A stretch of 64,000 nucleotides of DNA from positions 186,001 to 250,000 of the forward strand of contig NZ_JAINRC010000005.1 in assembly GCF_020400655.1 (NCBI RefSeq), in the 5' to 3' direction. The notes below the pieces were generated by a model. It saw nothing but the letters and a program-made list of their open reading frames with translations, was not told where the DNA came from and searched no databases. The position numbers and the translations under genes are program-made. Below, piece after piece: positions 24,876 to 33,567 of this stretch. Position 1 is the stretch's first letter, and every line of letters begins with the position of its first letter. This stretch comes from Streptomyces spinosus. GTDB taxonomy: Bacteria; Actinomycetota; Actinomycetes; Streptomycetales; Streptomycetaceae.

Positions 24876-26351
24876 GTGCCCTCCATGAACGAACTCGTAC
24901 GCCAGCACACCGCCCTCGACGACTCCGATCTCGAGTGGCTCCACCTGCTGGTCTCGGAGTGGCAGCTGCTCTCCGACCTCTCCTTCGCCGACCTGGTGCT
25001 GTGGGTCCCCACCCGGGACGGCACCCGGTACGTCTCGGTCGCCCAGATGCGCCCCAACACCGGCCCCACCTCCTACCAGGACGACATGGTCGGCCACCTG
25101 GTGCCGCGCGGCCGGCGGCCCATGCTGGACGCGGCCCTGGACGAGGGCCGGATCGTGCGCGAGGGCGACCCGGAGTGGCGCGAAGAGGTGCCCGTACGGG
25201 TCGAGTCCATCCCCGTACGGCGTGAGGGGCGCGTCCTCGGCGTGATCGCCAGGAACACCAACCTGCTCACCGTGCGCACCCCGAGCCGCCTGGAGCTGAC
25301 CTACCTCCAGAGCGCCTCCGATCTCGCGCAGATGATCGCGGCCGGCGCCTTCCCGTTCCCGGACCAGCAGGTCGACATGGACGCGTCCCCGCGCGTCGGC
25401 GACGGCCTGATCCGGCTCGACGCGGACGGCATCGTCCAGTACGCCTCCCCGAACGCCCTGTCCGCCTACCACCGGCTCGGCCTCGCCGCCGACCTCGTCG
25501 GCCACCACCTCGGACAGACCACCGCCGAACTCGCCCCGACCCGGGGGCCGGTGGACGAGGCACTGGCCAAGGTGGCCAGCGGCTGGGCGCCGCGCGAGTT
25601 CGAGATCGAGGCCCACGACGGGGTCATCCAGTTCCGGGCCATCCCGCTCAAACCCAAGGGCACGCGCATCGGTTCGCTCGTACTGCTCCGGGACGTCACC
25701 GAACTGCGGCGCCGCGAACGCGAGTTGATCACCAAGGACGCCACCATCCGGGAGATCCACCACCGGGTGAAGAACAACCTCCAGACGGTCGCCGCCCTGC
25801 TCCGGCTCCAGGCCCGGCGTATCGAGTCCGAACGCGGCCGGGAGGCCCTGGAGGAGGCGGTCCGCCGGGTCGGCTCCATCGCGATCGTCCATGAGACGCT
25901 GTCTCAGAACCTGGACGAGCGGGTGGAGTTCGACGACATCGCCGACCGGGTGCTGGCGATGGTCGCCGAGATCTCGCCGGGCAAGGTGACCGGCCGGCGC
26001 AGCGGACGGTTCGGCATACTCGACGCCGAGGTCGCCACCCCGCTGTCCATGGTTCTCACCGAGGTCCTCCAGAACGCCCTGGAGCACGGTTTCCGTGAGG
26101 GCGACACCGGCACGGTCGAGGTCTCCGCGGTGCGCGGCGGCACCACCAAGGAGGCCCGGCTGCTGGTCACCGTCCAGGACGACGGGGTCGGACTGCCCGA
26201 GGGCTTCGACCCGCACCGCTCGGGCAACCTCGGCCTGCAGATCGTACGGACGCTGGTGGAGGGCGAGCTGGGCGGCTCGTTCGACATGGTGCCGGCGCCG
26301 GAGCGCGGGACGCGGGTGATCCTCGACATCCCGGTGCGGGCCCAGAAGTGA
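24876..26351 (+). CDS. PdtaS-like cytosolic sensor histidine kinase (GAF-PAS-HisKA_2)
   Basis: 491 residues without membrane helices. An N-terminal GAF-like domain (LHLLVSEWQLLSDLSFADLV onward, the stretch most like mycobacterial PdtaS) is followed by a PAS domain (~175-280), the dimerisation/phosphoacceptor segment IREIHHRVKNNLQT (His295/His296), the N-box VLQNALEHG and G-boxes DDGVGLPEGF and GNLGLQIV. PdtaS works with PdtaR, an ANTAR RNA-binding response regulator; no such partner is adjacent. The start is GTG 24876 or ATG 24885; neither has a clear ribosome-binding site. It is convergent with wblE. Confidence 0.88.
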   Translation: MPSMNELVRQHTALDDSDLEWLHLLVSEWQLLSDLSFADLVLWVPTRDGTRYVSVAQMRPNTGPTSYQDDMVGHLVPRGRRPMLDAALDEGRIVREGDPEWREEVPVRVESIPVRREGRVLGVIARNTNLLTVRTPSRLELTYLQSASDLAQMIAAGAFPFPDQQVDMDASPRVGDGLIRLDADGIVQYASPNALSAYHRLGLAADLVGHHLGQTTAELAPTRGPVDEALAKVASGWAPREFEIEAHDGVIQFRAIPLKPKGTRIGSLVLLRDVTELRRRERELITKDATIREIHHRVKNNLQTVAALLRLQARRIESERGREALEEAVRRVGSIAIVHETLSQNLDERVEFDDIADRVLAMVAEISPGKVTGRRSGRFGILDAEVATPLSMVLTEVLQNALEHGFREGDTGTVEVSAVRGGTTKEARLLVTVQDDGVGLPEGFDPHRSGNLGLQIVRTLVEGELGGSFDMVPAPERGTRVILDIPVRAQK

Positions 26352-26370
26352 GCCGGCGGCCCGGCGCAGC

Positions 26371-26401
26371 AAAAAGCCCCGGACCGTCTTCGGTCCGAGG
26401 C
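26371..26401 (-). terminator. Terminator of wblE (bidirectional with kinase gene)
   Basis: An 11-bp stem (GCCCCGGACCG/CGGTCCGAGGC, loop TCTT) preceded by AAAAA on the + strand, which becomes U5 on the minus-strand transcript. Its mismatch on + is a G-U pair on minus, so it favours wblE transcripts. Confidence 0.8.
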
Positions 26402-26528
26402 TGATGCTCGTTGCTGCTCTGCTCAGTGCTAAGCGCATCGGGGGAACTGCGCGCTGCGGCTCGGGGGCGGGAGATGCGTACGTGCTGTGCGCGCCGCCAA
26501 GCTCAGGCTGTCAGCAGGGGTGGGTGTG

Positions 26529-26786
26529 TCAGGCGGAGGCCTGACGAGCCCGGTTGCGAGCGGCGCGGCGCTTCATGGCGCGGCGCTCGTCCTCGCTGAG
26601 ACCACCCCAGACGCCGGAGTCCTGACCGGACTCGAGCGCCCACTGCAGACACTGCTCGATCACCGGGCAGCGACGGCAGACGGCCTTGGCTTCCTCGATC
26701 TGCAGCAGCGCAGGACCGGTGTTGCCGATGGGGAAGAAGAGCTCGGGGTCTTCCTCGCGGCAAACGGCGTTGTGACGCCAGTCCAT
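26529..26786 (-). CDS. wblE: WhiB-like iron-sulfur protein WblE (WhiB1-type)
   Basis: An 85-residue Wbl protein with the four cluster cysteines Cys9, Cys37, Cys40 and Cys46 (VCRRCPVIEQC), the turn motif GVWGG and a basic C-terminal DNA-binding tail (RRAMKRRAARNRARQ). Its mycobacterial counterpart WhiB1 is an essential, NO-sensitive 4Fe-4S protein that binds sigma-A region 4. The gene is followed by a strong terminator and preceded by ~320 nt of noncoding DNA, suggesting complex control. ATG 26786 has GGAGAGG on the minus strand close upstream. Confidence 0.95.
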   Translation of the reverse strand: MDWRHNAVCREEDPELFFPIGNTGPALLQIEEAKAVCRRCPVIEQCLQWALESGQDSGVWGGLSEDERRAMKRRAARNRARQASA

Positions 26787-27107
26787 GGCTGCTACCTCTC
26801 CTTGGTATTACGTGCAGGTTGCTTGTGAATGTGAACGCTTTCACGAATCCCTCAACAAGTGAAGGGCCGACCGCCGAGTCTTCACCCGGCGTGGTCCTGT
26901 GTTTGAAGAGGGGTTCTGGTGATCAGCGGAGGCCGGTGTTGCGGGCCGTCCCGATCGCCACGTAGAGACTCGCAAACCTCAGCGGCGGATACAACCCCTT
27001 CCGGAAGATTTTTTTTGATTCCTCGGTGTCGACTAGGTCACAGCCGTACTTCCATGGGGTGGACCCTGGCCTAAACGTTCGAGTGAAAGGACTTTCGCCC
27101 GTTCCGC
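26787..27107 (-). promoter_or_regulatory. Long upstream region of wblE
   Basis: No credible gene in 321 nt. Two features stand out: a palindrome GTGAACGCTTTCAC at 26831-26844, about 45 bp upstream of the start, and an unusually AT-rich tract with eight T in a row at 27009-27016 flanked by TTCCGGAA (27000-27007 region). The tract could be an UP-like element for wblE or part of a terminator for an unseen transcript. A perfect sigma-R promoter match was looked for and not found. Confidence 0.45.
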
Positions 27108-28076
27108 TCACACAATCACACGCAGTGCACGGCGTACGCCTGTGAACGTCACGCTCGTACGCAGCCCGAGATGGTCACCGTCCATCTGAAGGGGCAGGGG
27201 CACCTTCGAATGCAAGGTGAACTGGTCCAGGTCGTGCAGGGAGACGGCGTGCTTCCCCTGTGGTCCCCGCTCGGGGGACGAAGTGAGCAACTGGGTGCCA
27301 TACCGGGCAACCGCGGCTGTGGACAGCCGGCTGAGACCGAGCACGTCGATGCCCGTATCGAACGAAGCCTTAGGTGACGTGTACATCGGGCGATTGCCGA
27401 GATACGTCCACGGGGACGTGTTCGAGACTATGGCGACGACCAGATCCCCGACCGGGTCCGCGCCGGGCCGTTCGAGCGTGATCGTGCCGTGGCGGCGGTT
27501 CGGCTCACCGAGGAACTGCCGGACCACCTGACGGACGTACAGCGCGTGCGTCGACTTCTTCCCGCGCTCGCGCTGCTGCTCGACCCGGCCCACCACCCCC
27601 GCGTCGAAACCGAGTCCGGCGTTGAAGGTGAACCAGCGGGCCGGCACCGCCTCGTCCTCGGTGCCCGGCGTGCCCGAGGTCAGACCGAGGCCGACGACCC
27701 GTTCGGTGCCGTCGCGCAGCGCGTCCAGCAGGGCCCCGGTGGCCTCGACGGGGTCGTTGGGCAGGCCGAGCGCGCGGGCGAAGACGTTCGTGGAGCCACC
27801 CGGGACCACGGCGAGACCGGGGAGGCGGTCCGGGGCGGGACCGGCGTGCAGGAGGCCGTTGACGACCTCGTTGACCGTGCCGTCGCCGCCGAGCGCCACG
27901 ACCAGGTCGATGTCGTCGCTCTCCGCCGCCTGCCGGCCGAGGTCGCGAGCGTGGCCGCGGTACTCGGTGGTGACCGCCTCCAGCTTCATCTCGCTCGCCA
28001 GCGCGTGGATCAGTACGTCACGTCTGCGTGCGCTTGTGGTGGTTGCCGCCGGATTGACCACGAGAAGTGCACGCAT
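27108..28076 (-). CDS. Diacylglycerol kinase-family lipid kinase (YegS/DgkB type)
   Basis: 322 residues. The nucleotide-binding loop is GGDGTVNEVVNGLL (about residues 63-76). The N-terminal VVNPAATTTSARR and the C-terminal beta-sandwich (ISVLGLSRLS-like stretch, LPLQMDGDHLG) complete the DAGK_cat fold. Such enzymes phosphorylate diacylglycerol, or sphingosine-like or ceramide-like lipids, at the membrane surface; the sequence does not settle the substrate. It lies on the same strand as wblE but 321 nt away. Homologous position in S. coelicolor is next to wblE, supporting a conserved neighbourhood rather than a shared operon. Confidence 0.85.
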   Translation of the reverse strand: MRALLVVNPAATTTSARRRDVLIHALASEMKLEAVTTEYRGHARDLGRQAAESDDIDLVVALGGDGTVNEVVNGLLHAGPAPDRLPGLAVVPGGSTNVFARALGLPNDPVEATGALLDALRDGTERVVGLGLTSGTPGTEDEAVPARWFTFNAGLGFDAGVVGRVEQQRERGKKSTHALYVRQVVRQFLGEPNRRHGTITLERPGADPVGDLVVAIVSNTSPWTYLGNRPMYTSPKASFDTGIDVLGLSRLSTAAVARYGTQLLTSSPERGPQGKHAVSLHDLDQFTLHSKVPLPLQMDGDHLGLRTSVTFTGVRRALRVIV

Positions 28077-28212
28077 GGATGGCAGCGTACCTACTGGGGG
28101 GTACTCGGCCCAGACCGAGTTAGGGATCCGGTAAGAGACCGGGGCGTGAGCCTGGACACTCGGGGTCGCGGGGCGCGGCGGCGCGCCGGAGGGGGAGGGC
28201 TACCCTGCTGGG

Positions 28213-28674
28213 GTGAGCAGTCAGCAGAATCCCGCCCCGCACACCGCCGAGGCCACCACGGCCGGCCCGGCCGCCGGGCCGCGCCCGCGCCGGCTGACGT
28301 ACGCGGCGGTGCTGGCCGCGCTGGAGGGCACGGCGCTGGTGGCCGGCGGCCTGTGGGTGCTGGTGCTCGGGCTCACCGGTGCCCCGGACGACCGGCAGCA
28401 AGCCGTGACCCTGGGGATCACCCTGGTCGTCCTCGCGCTGCTGCCGCTGCTCGCCGCGCGCGGTCTGCTGCTGCGGCGCGGCTGGAGCCGGGGGCCCGCG
28501 CTGATCACCCAGCTCATGGCCCTGCCCGTGGCCTACAACCTGCTCCGGGCCGACGGCATGGCCGTTCCGGCCGGCATCGTGCTCGGGCTCGTCGCCGTGG
28601 TGGCGCTGGTGCTCCTCGTCAACGGCGAGACGACCCGGGCCCTCGGGATCAAGGGACCGGGCCGGGGCGAGTAG
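28213..28674 (+). CDS. Small four-helix membrane protein
   Basis: 153 residues. A polar N-terminus is followed by four hydrophobic helices (roughly LTYAAVLAALEGTALVAGGL, then QAVTLGITLVVLALLPLLAA, a short ALITQLMALPVAYNLL and IVLGLVAVVALVLLVNG), then a short polar tail. GTG 28213 follows GGAGGGGGAGGG. It is a conserved hypothetical membrane protein between the lipid kinase and sigH genes in Streptomyces; I know no function. It is convergent with sigH; a GAGCCC/GGGCTC hairpin (28705-28725) lies between. Confidence 0.7.
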   Translation: MSSQQNPAPHTAEATTAGPAAGPRPRRLTYAAVLAALEGTALVAGGLWVLVLGLTGAPDDRQQAVTLGITLVVLALLPLLAARGLLLRRGWSRGPALITQLMALPVAYNLLRADGMAVPAGIVLGLVAVVALVLLVNGETTRALGIKGPGRGE

Positions 28675-28704
28675 GGCTCACCAGGCGGGGCCGCTTCGCA
28701 CACG

Positions 28705-28725
28705 GAGCCCTGCCGAGCGGGGCTC
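28705..28725. terminator. Hairpin between convergent membrane-protein and sigH genes
   Basis: GAGCCC (28705-28710) pairs with GGGCTC (28720-28725) around a 9-nt loop. A short stem without a U-tract, but positioned between convergent stops. Confidence 0.4.
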
Positions 28726-28734
28726 ACGGCCCGT

Positions 28735-29865
28735 TCACTCCTCCACGAGGAGCTTCTCGCGGAGCTGCGCCAGCGTGCGGGCCAGCAGGCGGGAGACGTG
28801 CATCTGGGAGATGCCGACCTCCTGCGCGATCTGCGACTGGGTCATGTTGCCGAAGAAACGCAGCAGCAGGATCCGCTTCTCGCGCGGTGGGAGGTCCTCC
28901 AGCAGCGGCTTGAGGGACTCGCGGTACTCCACGCCCTCCAGCGCCTCGTCCTCGGCGCCCAGGGTGTCGGCGACCGCCGGTGACTCGTCGTCGGTGTCGG
29001 GGACGTCCAGGGACAGCGTGGAGTACGCGTTCGCGGACTCCAGACCCTCCAGGACCTCCTCCTCGGAGATGGCGAGCTTCTCGGCCAGCTCGTGGACCGT
29101 CGGGGAACGGCCGTGCAGCTGGGACAGCTCGGCCGTCGCGGTGGTCAGCGCGAGCCGCAGCTCCTGGAGCCGGCGCGGCACACGGACCGCCCAGCCCTTG
29201 TCGCGGAAGTGCCGCTTGATCTCGCCGACCACGGTCGGTGTGGCGTAGGTGGAGAACTCCACGCCACGCTCGGGGTCGAACCGGTCGACGGACTTGATGA
29301 GACCGATCGTGGCGACCTGGGTGAGGTCGTCCAGCGGCTCACCGCGGTTGCGGAACCGGCGTGCCAGGTGCTCCACGAGCGGCAGGTGCATACGGACCAG
29401 CTGGTTGCGCAGCTCCGCGTACTCCGTGCTGCCCGCCGGCAGCGCGCGCAGCTCGACGAACTTCGCCCGCGCCCCGCTGCGGTCCTGGGCGTCGTGCTGC
29501 ACGGCCTGTACGGCCTCCGTGCCCAGCGCGTCGTCCTCGGCGTATCGCTCGTGCTCGCTCATCGTCCCGCCCGTAGCCCTTCCCCGAGCCCTGGCCCCCG
29601 CGCGGACGTCGGGTCCGGCGCCGCCGCGTGCCTTCGGTGGCGTGCCCGTGGCACCGTCACCGCCGACCCGCGCGGAGTCGTCCTCCGGATGCGGTCTGGC
29701 CTGCTCGGGGATGCCGTCGATGCCGTCCGCCATGCGCCGGGAACCGTCCCGGGGACCTGCCCCCGGGGTCTCGGCGTCGCCCGACCAGGAGGCACCCCCG
29801 TCCCCGGTCGGCAGCTCCCGTGTGCCGCGCTCTTCGTCCCGCACCGGCCCGTCCCCGTTCCTCAC
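28735..29865 (-). CDS. sigH: Stress-response sigma factor SigH (SigB/F-type), with N-terminally extended form
   Basis: The core beginning ATG 29562 (MSEHERYAEDD, 275 aa) is a group 3 SigB-like sigma factor: region 2 RMHLPLVEHLARRFRNRGEP and DDLTQVATIGLIKSVDRFDP, region 3 near SPTVHELAEKLAISEEEV, region 4 PPREKRILLLRFFGNMTQSQ and IAQEVGISQMHVSRLLART. The frame continues upstream through a Pro/Gly/Asp-rich segment to GTG 29865, overlapping the anti-sigma stop as GTGA, which would give 376 aa; ATG 29733 is another start. S. coelicolor SigH is known to occur as several N-terminal isoforms, matching this layout. It governs osmotic stress and development. Translational coupling to the upstream gene is expected. 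Confidence 0.9.
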   Translation of the reverse strand: MRNGDGPVRDEERGTRELPTGDGGASWSGDAETPGAGPRDGSRRMADGIDGIPEQARPHPEDDSARVGGDGATGTPPKARGGAGPDVRAGARARGRATGGTMSEHERYAEDDALGTEAVQAVQHDAQDRSGARAKFVELRALPAGSTEYAELRNQLVRMHLPLVEHLARRFRNRGEPLDDLTQVATIGLIKSVDRFDPERGVEFSTYATPTVVGEIKRHFRDKGWAVRVPRRLQELRLALTTATAELSQLHGRSPTVHELAEKLAISEEEVLEGLESANAYSTLSLDVPDTDDESPAVADTLGAEDEALEGVEYRESLKPLLEDLPPREKRILLLRFFGNMTQSQIAQEVGISQMHVSRLLARTLAQLREKLLVEE

Positions 29866-30290
29866 GCCGGCCCGGGGCCGGCGCCACGCTGTTTGTAGAG
29901 ACTGATCGACACCGTCTTGTCCTCGTCCACGGCGGACGAGACCTTGCCCGCGAGGGCCGACAGCACGGTCCAGGCGAAGGTGTCCCGCGAGGGTGCGTGG
30001 CCGTCCGTGGTCGGCGCCGACACCGTGACTTCCAGTGAGTCGTCGACGAGCCGGAAGACACAACTGAGCACCGAGCCGGGCACGGCCTGCTGGAGCAGGA
30101 TCGCGCAGGCCTCGTCCACGGCGATGCGCAGGTCCTCGATCTCGTCCAGGGTGAAGTCCAAGCGGGCCGCGAGACCGGCCGTGGCCGTCCGCAGCACCGA
30201 CAGGTAGGCACCCGCAGCCGGCAGCCGGACTTCCACGAAGTCCTGGTTCGACGCGGGCTCGCCTGCGATCTGGGACACCCTCACCTCCAT
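29862..30290 (-). CDS. RsbW-like anti-sigma factor kinase (PrsH/UshX type)
   Basis: 142 residues from ATG 30290 (MEVRVSQIAG). It has the HATPase_c_2 fold of the RsbW/SpoIIAB family: the N-box region DLRIAVDEACAILLQQA, a central VDDSLEVTVSAPT strand pair, and the shortened G-box region typical of this family. It binds SigH-type sigma factors and is countered by STAS-domain anti-anti-sigmas, none of which is adjacent. Its stop overlaps the long sigH start. A longer frame from TTG 30350 adds 20 residues without a ribosome-binding site. The ~295 nt upstream should hold the sigH-operon promoters; I could not pick out a convincing SigB-type match. Confidence 0.85.
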   Translation of the reverse strand: MEVRVSQIAGEPASNQDFVEVRLPAAGAYLSVLRTATAGLAARLDFTLDEIEDLRIAVDEACAILLQQAVPGSVLSCVFRLVDDSLEVTVSAPTTDGHAPSRDTFAWTVLSALAGKVSSAVDEDKTVSISLYKQRGAGPGPA

Positions 30291-30585
30291 GGTGGTACAA
30301 GCTTTACGGGGCCGAGGGTCGCCCCCCGGGGTAACGCGTGAGTGGTTCAAGCGGTGACGCTATCGCGCTCCGAACGTTTCTGTCCCCGGGACCCCAACCC
30401 CCTGGCGTCACTCACAGTAAAGCTGTGGATACGCTCCGTGTCTAGGGGGTTCGCGGGCCCAAATGGGAAGAGCGCGCGCCGGGTTGACGTACCCAGACGT
30501 CAGACGCTCGAACCGTCGTGCGGCAGCCGCCGCATGCAGTGTCACACGAGAACACGGTCGGACGGGACGCTCTCGGGGAGAACGC

Positions 30586-30846
30586 TCAGACGAGTACGTG
30601 GTCCACGAAGCACCACCGCCAGTCCTCGCCGGGCTCGAACGTCCGCATCACCGGATGACCGGACTGCGCGTGGTGCTCCGTCGCGTGCCGTCCCGGCGAG
30701 GAGTCGCAGCAGCCGACGTGGCCGCAGGTGAGGCAGAGGCGCAGCTGGACGGGGTTCGTGCCGTCCCGCAGGCACTCCGGACAGGTCTCGTCGAGCGGCT
30801 TCGGTTCCGGGTGCGGCAGCGCGTCGGCGTGCGTGCACTGTTTCAT
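30586..30846 (-). CDS. UBP-type zinc-finger protein
   Basis: 86 residues. The Cys/His pattern (Cys4, CPEC at 22-25, CLTCGHVGCC at 38-47, HATEHH at 54-59, His64, then FEPGEDWRWCFVDH) is that of the ZnF-UBP fold, which in eukaryotic deubiquitinases binds the free C-terminal Gly-Gly of ubiquitin. In actinobacteria such stand-alone domains are common and of unknown role; binding to a C-terminal peptide is a reasonable guess only. ATG 30846 is the start; the longer frame to 30975 crosses into the divergent antiporter gene. Confidence 0.85.
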   Translation of the reverse strand: MKQCTHADALPHPEPKPLDETCPECLRDGTNPVQLRLCLTCGHVGCCDSSPGRHATEHHAQSGHPVMRTFEPGEDWRWCFVDHVLV

Positions 30847-30907
30847 GATTGCCAGATTACGACGGTTGTGCGGGTTGCCGCGCGAAAGATGAGGGTGGGC
30901 GAGGACC

Positions 30908-32491
30908 ATGGACGTGATGCCGCTGCTGTTGCTGGTGGCGGGCAGTGCCGCGGTGGCCGCGGCGGCGCGGCGCACCCCGGCGCCGGCGCCCCTGCTGCTG
31001 GTCGCGGTCGGTCTGGCGGTCTCCTACATCCCCGGCGTGCCGTCCTACACCCTCGATCCGCACATCGTCCTGCCGCTGCTGCTGCCCCCGCTGCTGTACA
31101 CGTCGGCGAGCGACAGCTCCTACCTCGACCTGCGGGCGCAGTTCCGGCCGGTGGCGCTGCTCTCGGTGGGATACGTGCTCTTCGCGACCGTCGTGGTCGG
31201 CTGGGTCGCGTACCTGATCGTCCCCGGGCTGCCGCTGCCCGCCGCGCTGGTGCTGGGCGCGGTGGTGGCGCCGCCGGACGCGGTCGCCGCCACGGCGGTC
31301 GCACGCCGGGTGGGCCTGCCGTCCCGGATCACCACCATCCTCCAGGGCGAGTCCCTGCTGAACGACGCCACGGCGATCACCGCCTACAAGGTGGCGCTCG
31401 GCGCAGCCGTCGGGGAAGGGGCCACCTGGGCGGGCGGCATCCGCGAGTTCGCGCTCGCCGCGGTCGGCGGTGTCGGGATCGGTCTCGTCCTCATGGCGCC
31501 CCTGCACTGGCTGCGCACCCACCTGACCGAGCCCCTCCTGCAGAACACGCTCTCCCTGCTCATCCCGTTCGTCGCCTACGCGGTCGCCGAGCAGGCGCAC
31601 GCCTCCGGGGTGCTCGCGGTGGTGGTCGTCGCCCTCTACCTCGGCCACCGCGCGTGGGAGGTCGACTTCGCCACCCGTCTCCAGGAGGGCGCGGTGTGGA
31701 AGATGGTGGCCTTCGTGCTGGAGTCCGCGGTGTTCGCCCTGATCGGTCTGCAGCTGCCGATCGTCCTCAAACGGCTCGGGGAGTACGAGGGCACCTCCGC
31801 CGCCTGGTACGCCGTCGCCGTCTTCCTGGTCGTGGTGGTGGCCCGGTTCGTCTGGGTCTATCCGGCCACCTTCCTGCCCCGCCTCCTGTCGAGGCGTGTC
31901 ACGGAGCGCGAACAGAACCCCACCTGGCGGGGCGCGATGGTCACCTCGTGGGCCGGCATGCGCGGCGTCGTCTCCCTCGCGATCGCCTTCTCCATCCCGC
32001 CGACCATGCCCGCGGGTCCGCGCAACCTGATCCTCTTCCTGACCTTCACCACCGTCATCGGCACCCTCGTCGTGCAGGGCGTGACGCTGCCGCCGCTGAT
32101 CCGGCTGCTGAAGTTCCCCGGCCGCGACCGGCAGGCCGAGACGCTCGCCGAGGCCAACGCCCAGGCCCAGGCGTCCCGGGCCGCCGAGGCCCGGCTCGAC
32201 GAACTCCTCGCCGACGAGCGCAACACCCTGCCCGAGCCGCTCGCCGACCGGCTCCGCATGGTCCTCGAGCGCCGCCGCAACGCCGTCTGGGAACGGCTCG
32301 GGCAGGTCAACCCGATCACCGGCGAGTCCGTCGACGACACCTACCGGCGGCTGTCCCGCGAGATGATCGGCGCCGAGCGCGAGGTCTTCGTCAGACTCCG
32401 CGACCTGCGCTACATCGACGACGAGATGCTGCGAGCCCTGCTCAGACGCCTGGACCTGGAGGAGGCGGCGGCCTACCGGGAGGCCGGTTAG
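30908..32491 (+). CDS. Na+/H+ antiporter, CPA1 (NhaP) family
   Basis: 527 residues with about 12 membrane helices over the first 400. Conserved stretches are HIVLPLLLPPLLYTSASDSS, the ion-site region VVAPPDAVAATAVARRVGLP, the core motif GESLLNDATAI (Asn-Asp of the CPA1 ion-binding site) and ESAVFALIGLQL. The C-terminal ~110 residues form a soluble, charged helical domain (AEANAQAQASRAAEARLDEL) as in regulated CPA1 exchangers. Exchanges cytoplasmic Na+ or K+ for H+ in pH and salt homeostasis. It is divergent from the UBP zinc-finger gene and convergent, 15 nt apart, with the PLP enzyme gene. Confidence 0.92.
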   Translation: MDVMPLLLLVAGSAAVAAAARRTPAPAPLLLVAVGLAVSYIPGVPSYTLDPHIVLPLLLPPLLYTSASDSSYLDLRAQFRPVALLSVGYVLFATVVVGWVAYLIVPGLPLPAALVLGAVVAPPDAVAATAVARRVGLPSRITTILQGESLLNDATAITAYKVALGAAVGEGATWAGGIREFALAAVGGVGIGLVLMAPLHWLRTHLTEPLLQNTLSLLIPFVAYAVAEQAHASGVLAVVVVALYLGHRAWEVDFATRLQEGAVWKMVAFVLESAVFALIGLQLPIVLKRLGEYEGTSAAWYAVAVFLVVVVARFVWVYPATFLPRLLSRRVTEREQNPTWRGAMVTSWAGMRGVVSLAIAFSIPPTMPAGPRNLILFLTFTTVIGTLVVQGVTLPPLIRLLKFPGRDRQAETLAEANAQAQASRAAEARLDELLADERNTLPEPLADRLRMVLERRRNAVWERLGQVNPITGESVDDTYRRLSREMIGAEREVFVRLRDLRYIDDEMLRALLRRLDLEEAAAYREAG

Positions 32492-32506
32492 GGTCTTCCG
32501 TTCGGC

Positions 32507-33409
32507 TCAGGCCGGGTCAGGGAACGGCCGTCCCGTGACGACGGCGGCGATCGTCGTCCCGCGCGCGAAGGCGTCCTCTTCCGCCAGGGCGGCCAGTCCG
32601 AACAGCAACTTGGCGACATAAAGACGCTCCACGGCCAGCCCGTGCCGCTGCTCGAAGTCCTGTGCGAACGCCTCCAGTTCCGGTGTCGTCCGGGCGTACC
32701 CGCCGCAGTGGAAACGGTCGTCCAGGGACCAGGTGCCGCTGCGGGCGCCGAAGGCACGTTCCTGCAGAGCCTGTACGTCGGCCTCCAGGAAGCCGCCCTT
32801 CAGCACCGGTACGCCGAGCGCGCGCTGGCCGGCCGCGAGTCCGGCGGCGAGGCCGGCGAGGGTGCCACCGGTGCCGCAGGCGACCGCGACGACGTCGGCC
32901 CGGCCGCGCAGTTCCGTGCCGAGGGCGCGGCAGCCGCGTACCGCCTCGGTGTTGCTGCCGCCCTCGGGCACGACGTACGCGTCCTCGGCGCCGGCCGCGC
33001 GCAGGATGCCGGCCAGGACCTCAGGTTCGCTCTTGCGGCGATATGTCGATCTGTCGATGAAGTGCAGCCGCATGCCGTCGGCCGCGCACCGGGCCAGGGA
33101 CGGGTTGAGGGGGCGGCCGGCCAGCTCGTGGCCGCGGACCACACCGGTGGTCGGCAGGCCCAGCAGGCGGCCCGCGGCGGCGGTGGCCCGCAGGTGGTTG
33201 GAGTAGGCCCCGCCGAAGGTGACCAGGGCCCGACCGCGGGCCGCCGCGATGTTGGGCACCAGCTTGCGCCACTTGTTGCCGATCAACAGCGGGTGGATGA
33301 GGTCGTCCCGCTTGAGCAGCAGCCGCAGTCCGTGGCGCTCGAACCGGGGGTCCCGCACCTCGTGCAGGGGCGAGGGGAGGCGGGGGCTGAGCGGGCCGGG
33401 GCTGGTCAC
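32507..33409 (-). CDS. PLP-dependent 1-aminocyclopropane-1-carboxylate deaminase/D-cysteine desulfhydrase family enzyme
   Basis: 300 residues of fold-type II PLP enzyme. LLKRDDLIHPLLIGNKWRKL holds the Schiff-base lysine in GNKWRK, and GGAYSNHLRATAAAG and CGTGGTLAGLAAG (phosphate-binding loop) follow. The family includes ACC deaminase and D-cysteine desulfhydrase; the short length and GNKWRK context fit the broader group, so the substrate is undecided. The start at GTG 33409 keeps the conserved N-terminus (SPLHEVRDPRFERHGLRLLL); no strong ribosome-binding site is seen. Monocistronic. Confidence 0.85.
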   Translation of the reverse strand: MTSPGPLSPRLPSPLHEVRDPRFERHGLRLLLKRDDLIHPLLIGNKWRKLVPNIAAARGRALVTFGGAYSNHLRATAAAGRLLGLPTTGVVRGHELAGRPLNPSLARCAADGMRLHFIDRSTYRRKSEPEVLAGILRAAGAEDAYVVPEGGSNTEAVRGCRALGTELRGRADVVAVACGTGGTLAGLAAGLAAGQRALGVPVLKGGFLEADVQALQERAFGARSGTWSLDDRFHCGGYARTTPELEAFAQDFEQRHGLAVERLYVAKLLFGLAALAEEDAFARGTTIAAVVTGRPFPDPA

Positions 33410-33567
33410 GGCTTCATTGTCGCCGGTGCGGGGGCCGGGCGGGGGCGGGGCCGCCCGCCGACGCGGGCAGGGGTGCGCCGAGCGATCCCAGGGGCGCGCG
33501 CAACCGCGCGACCGGCCACGGCGGACCCGTGGCCCGGGGGCGGACCCCACCGTCCGGCCACCGCTGG

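Noticed and set aside
23907..26438. 843-codon minus-strand frame opposite the TetR and kinase genes
   Set aside because: Antisense to two genes with firm domain motifs; no homology features of its own.
26787..27107. Sigma-R promoter for wblE
   Set aside because: GGAAT occurs on the minus strand near 27019-27023, but GTT is at the wrong distance (22 nt), so it does not fit the N18 rule.
26923..27111. 62-codon minus-strand frame between wblE and the lipid kinase
   Set aside because: No ribosome-binding site, codon use unlike neighbours, and it includes the AT-rich tract; treated as noncoding.
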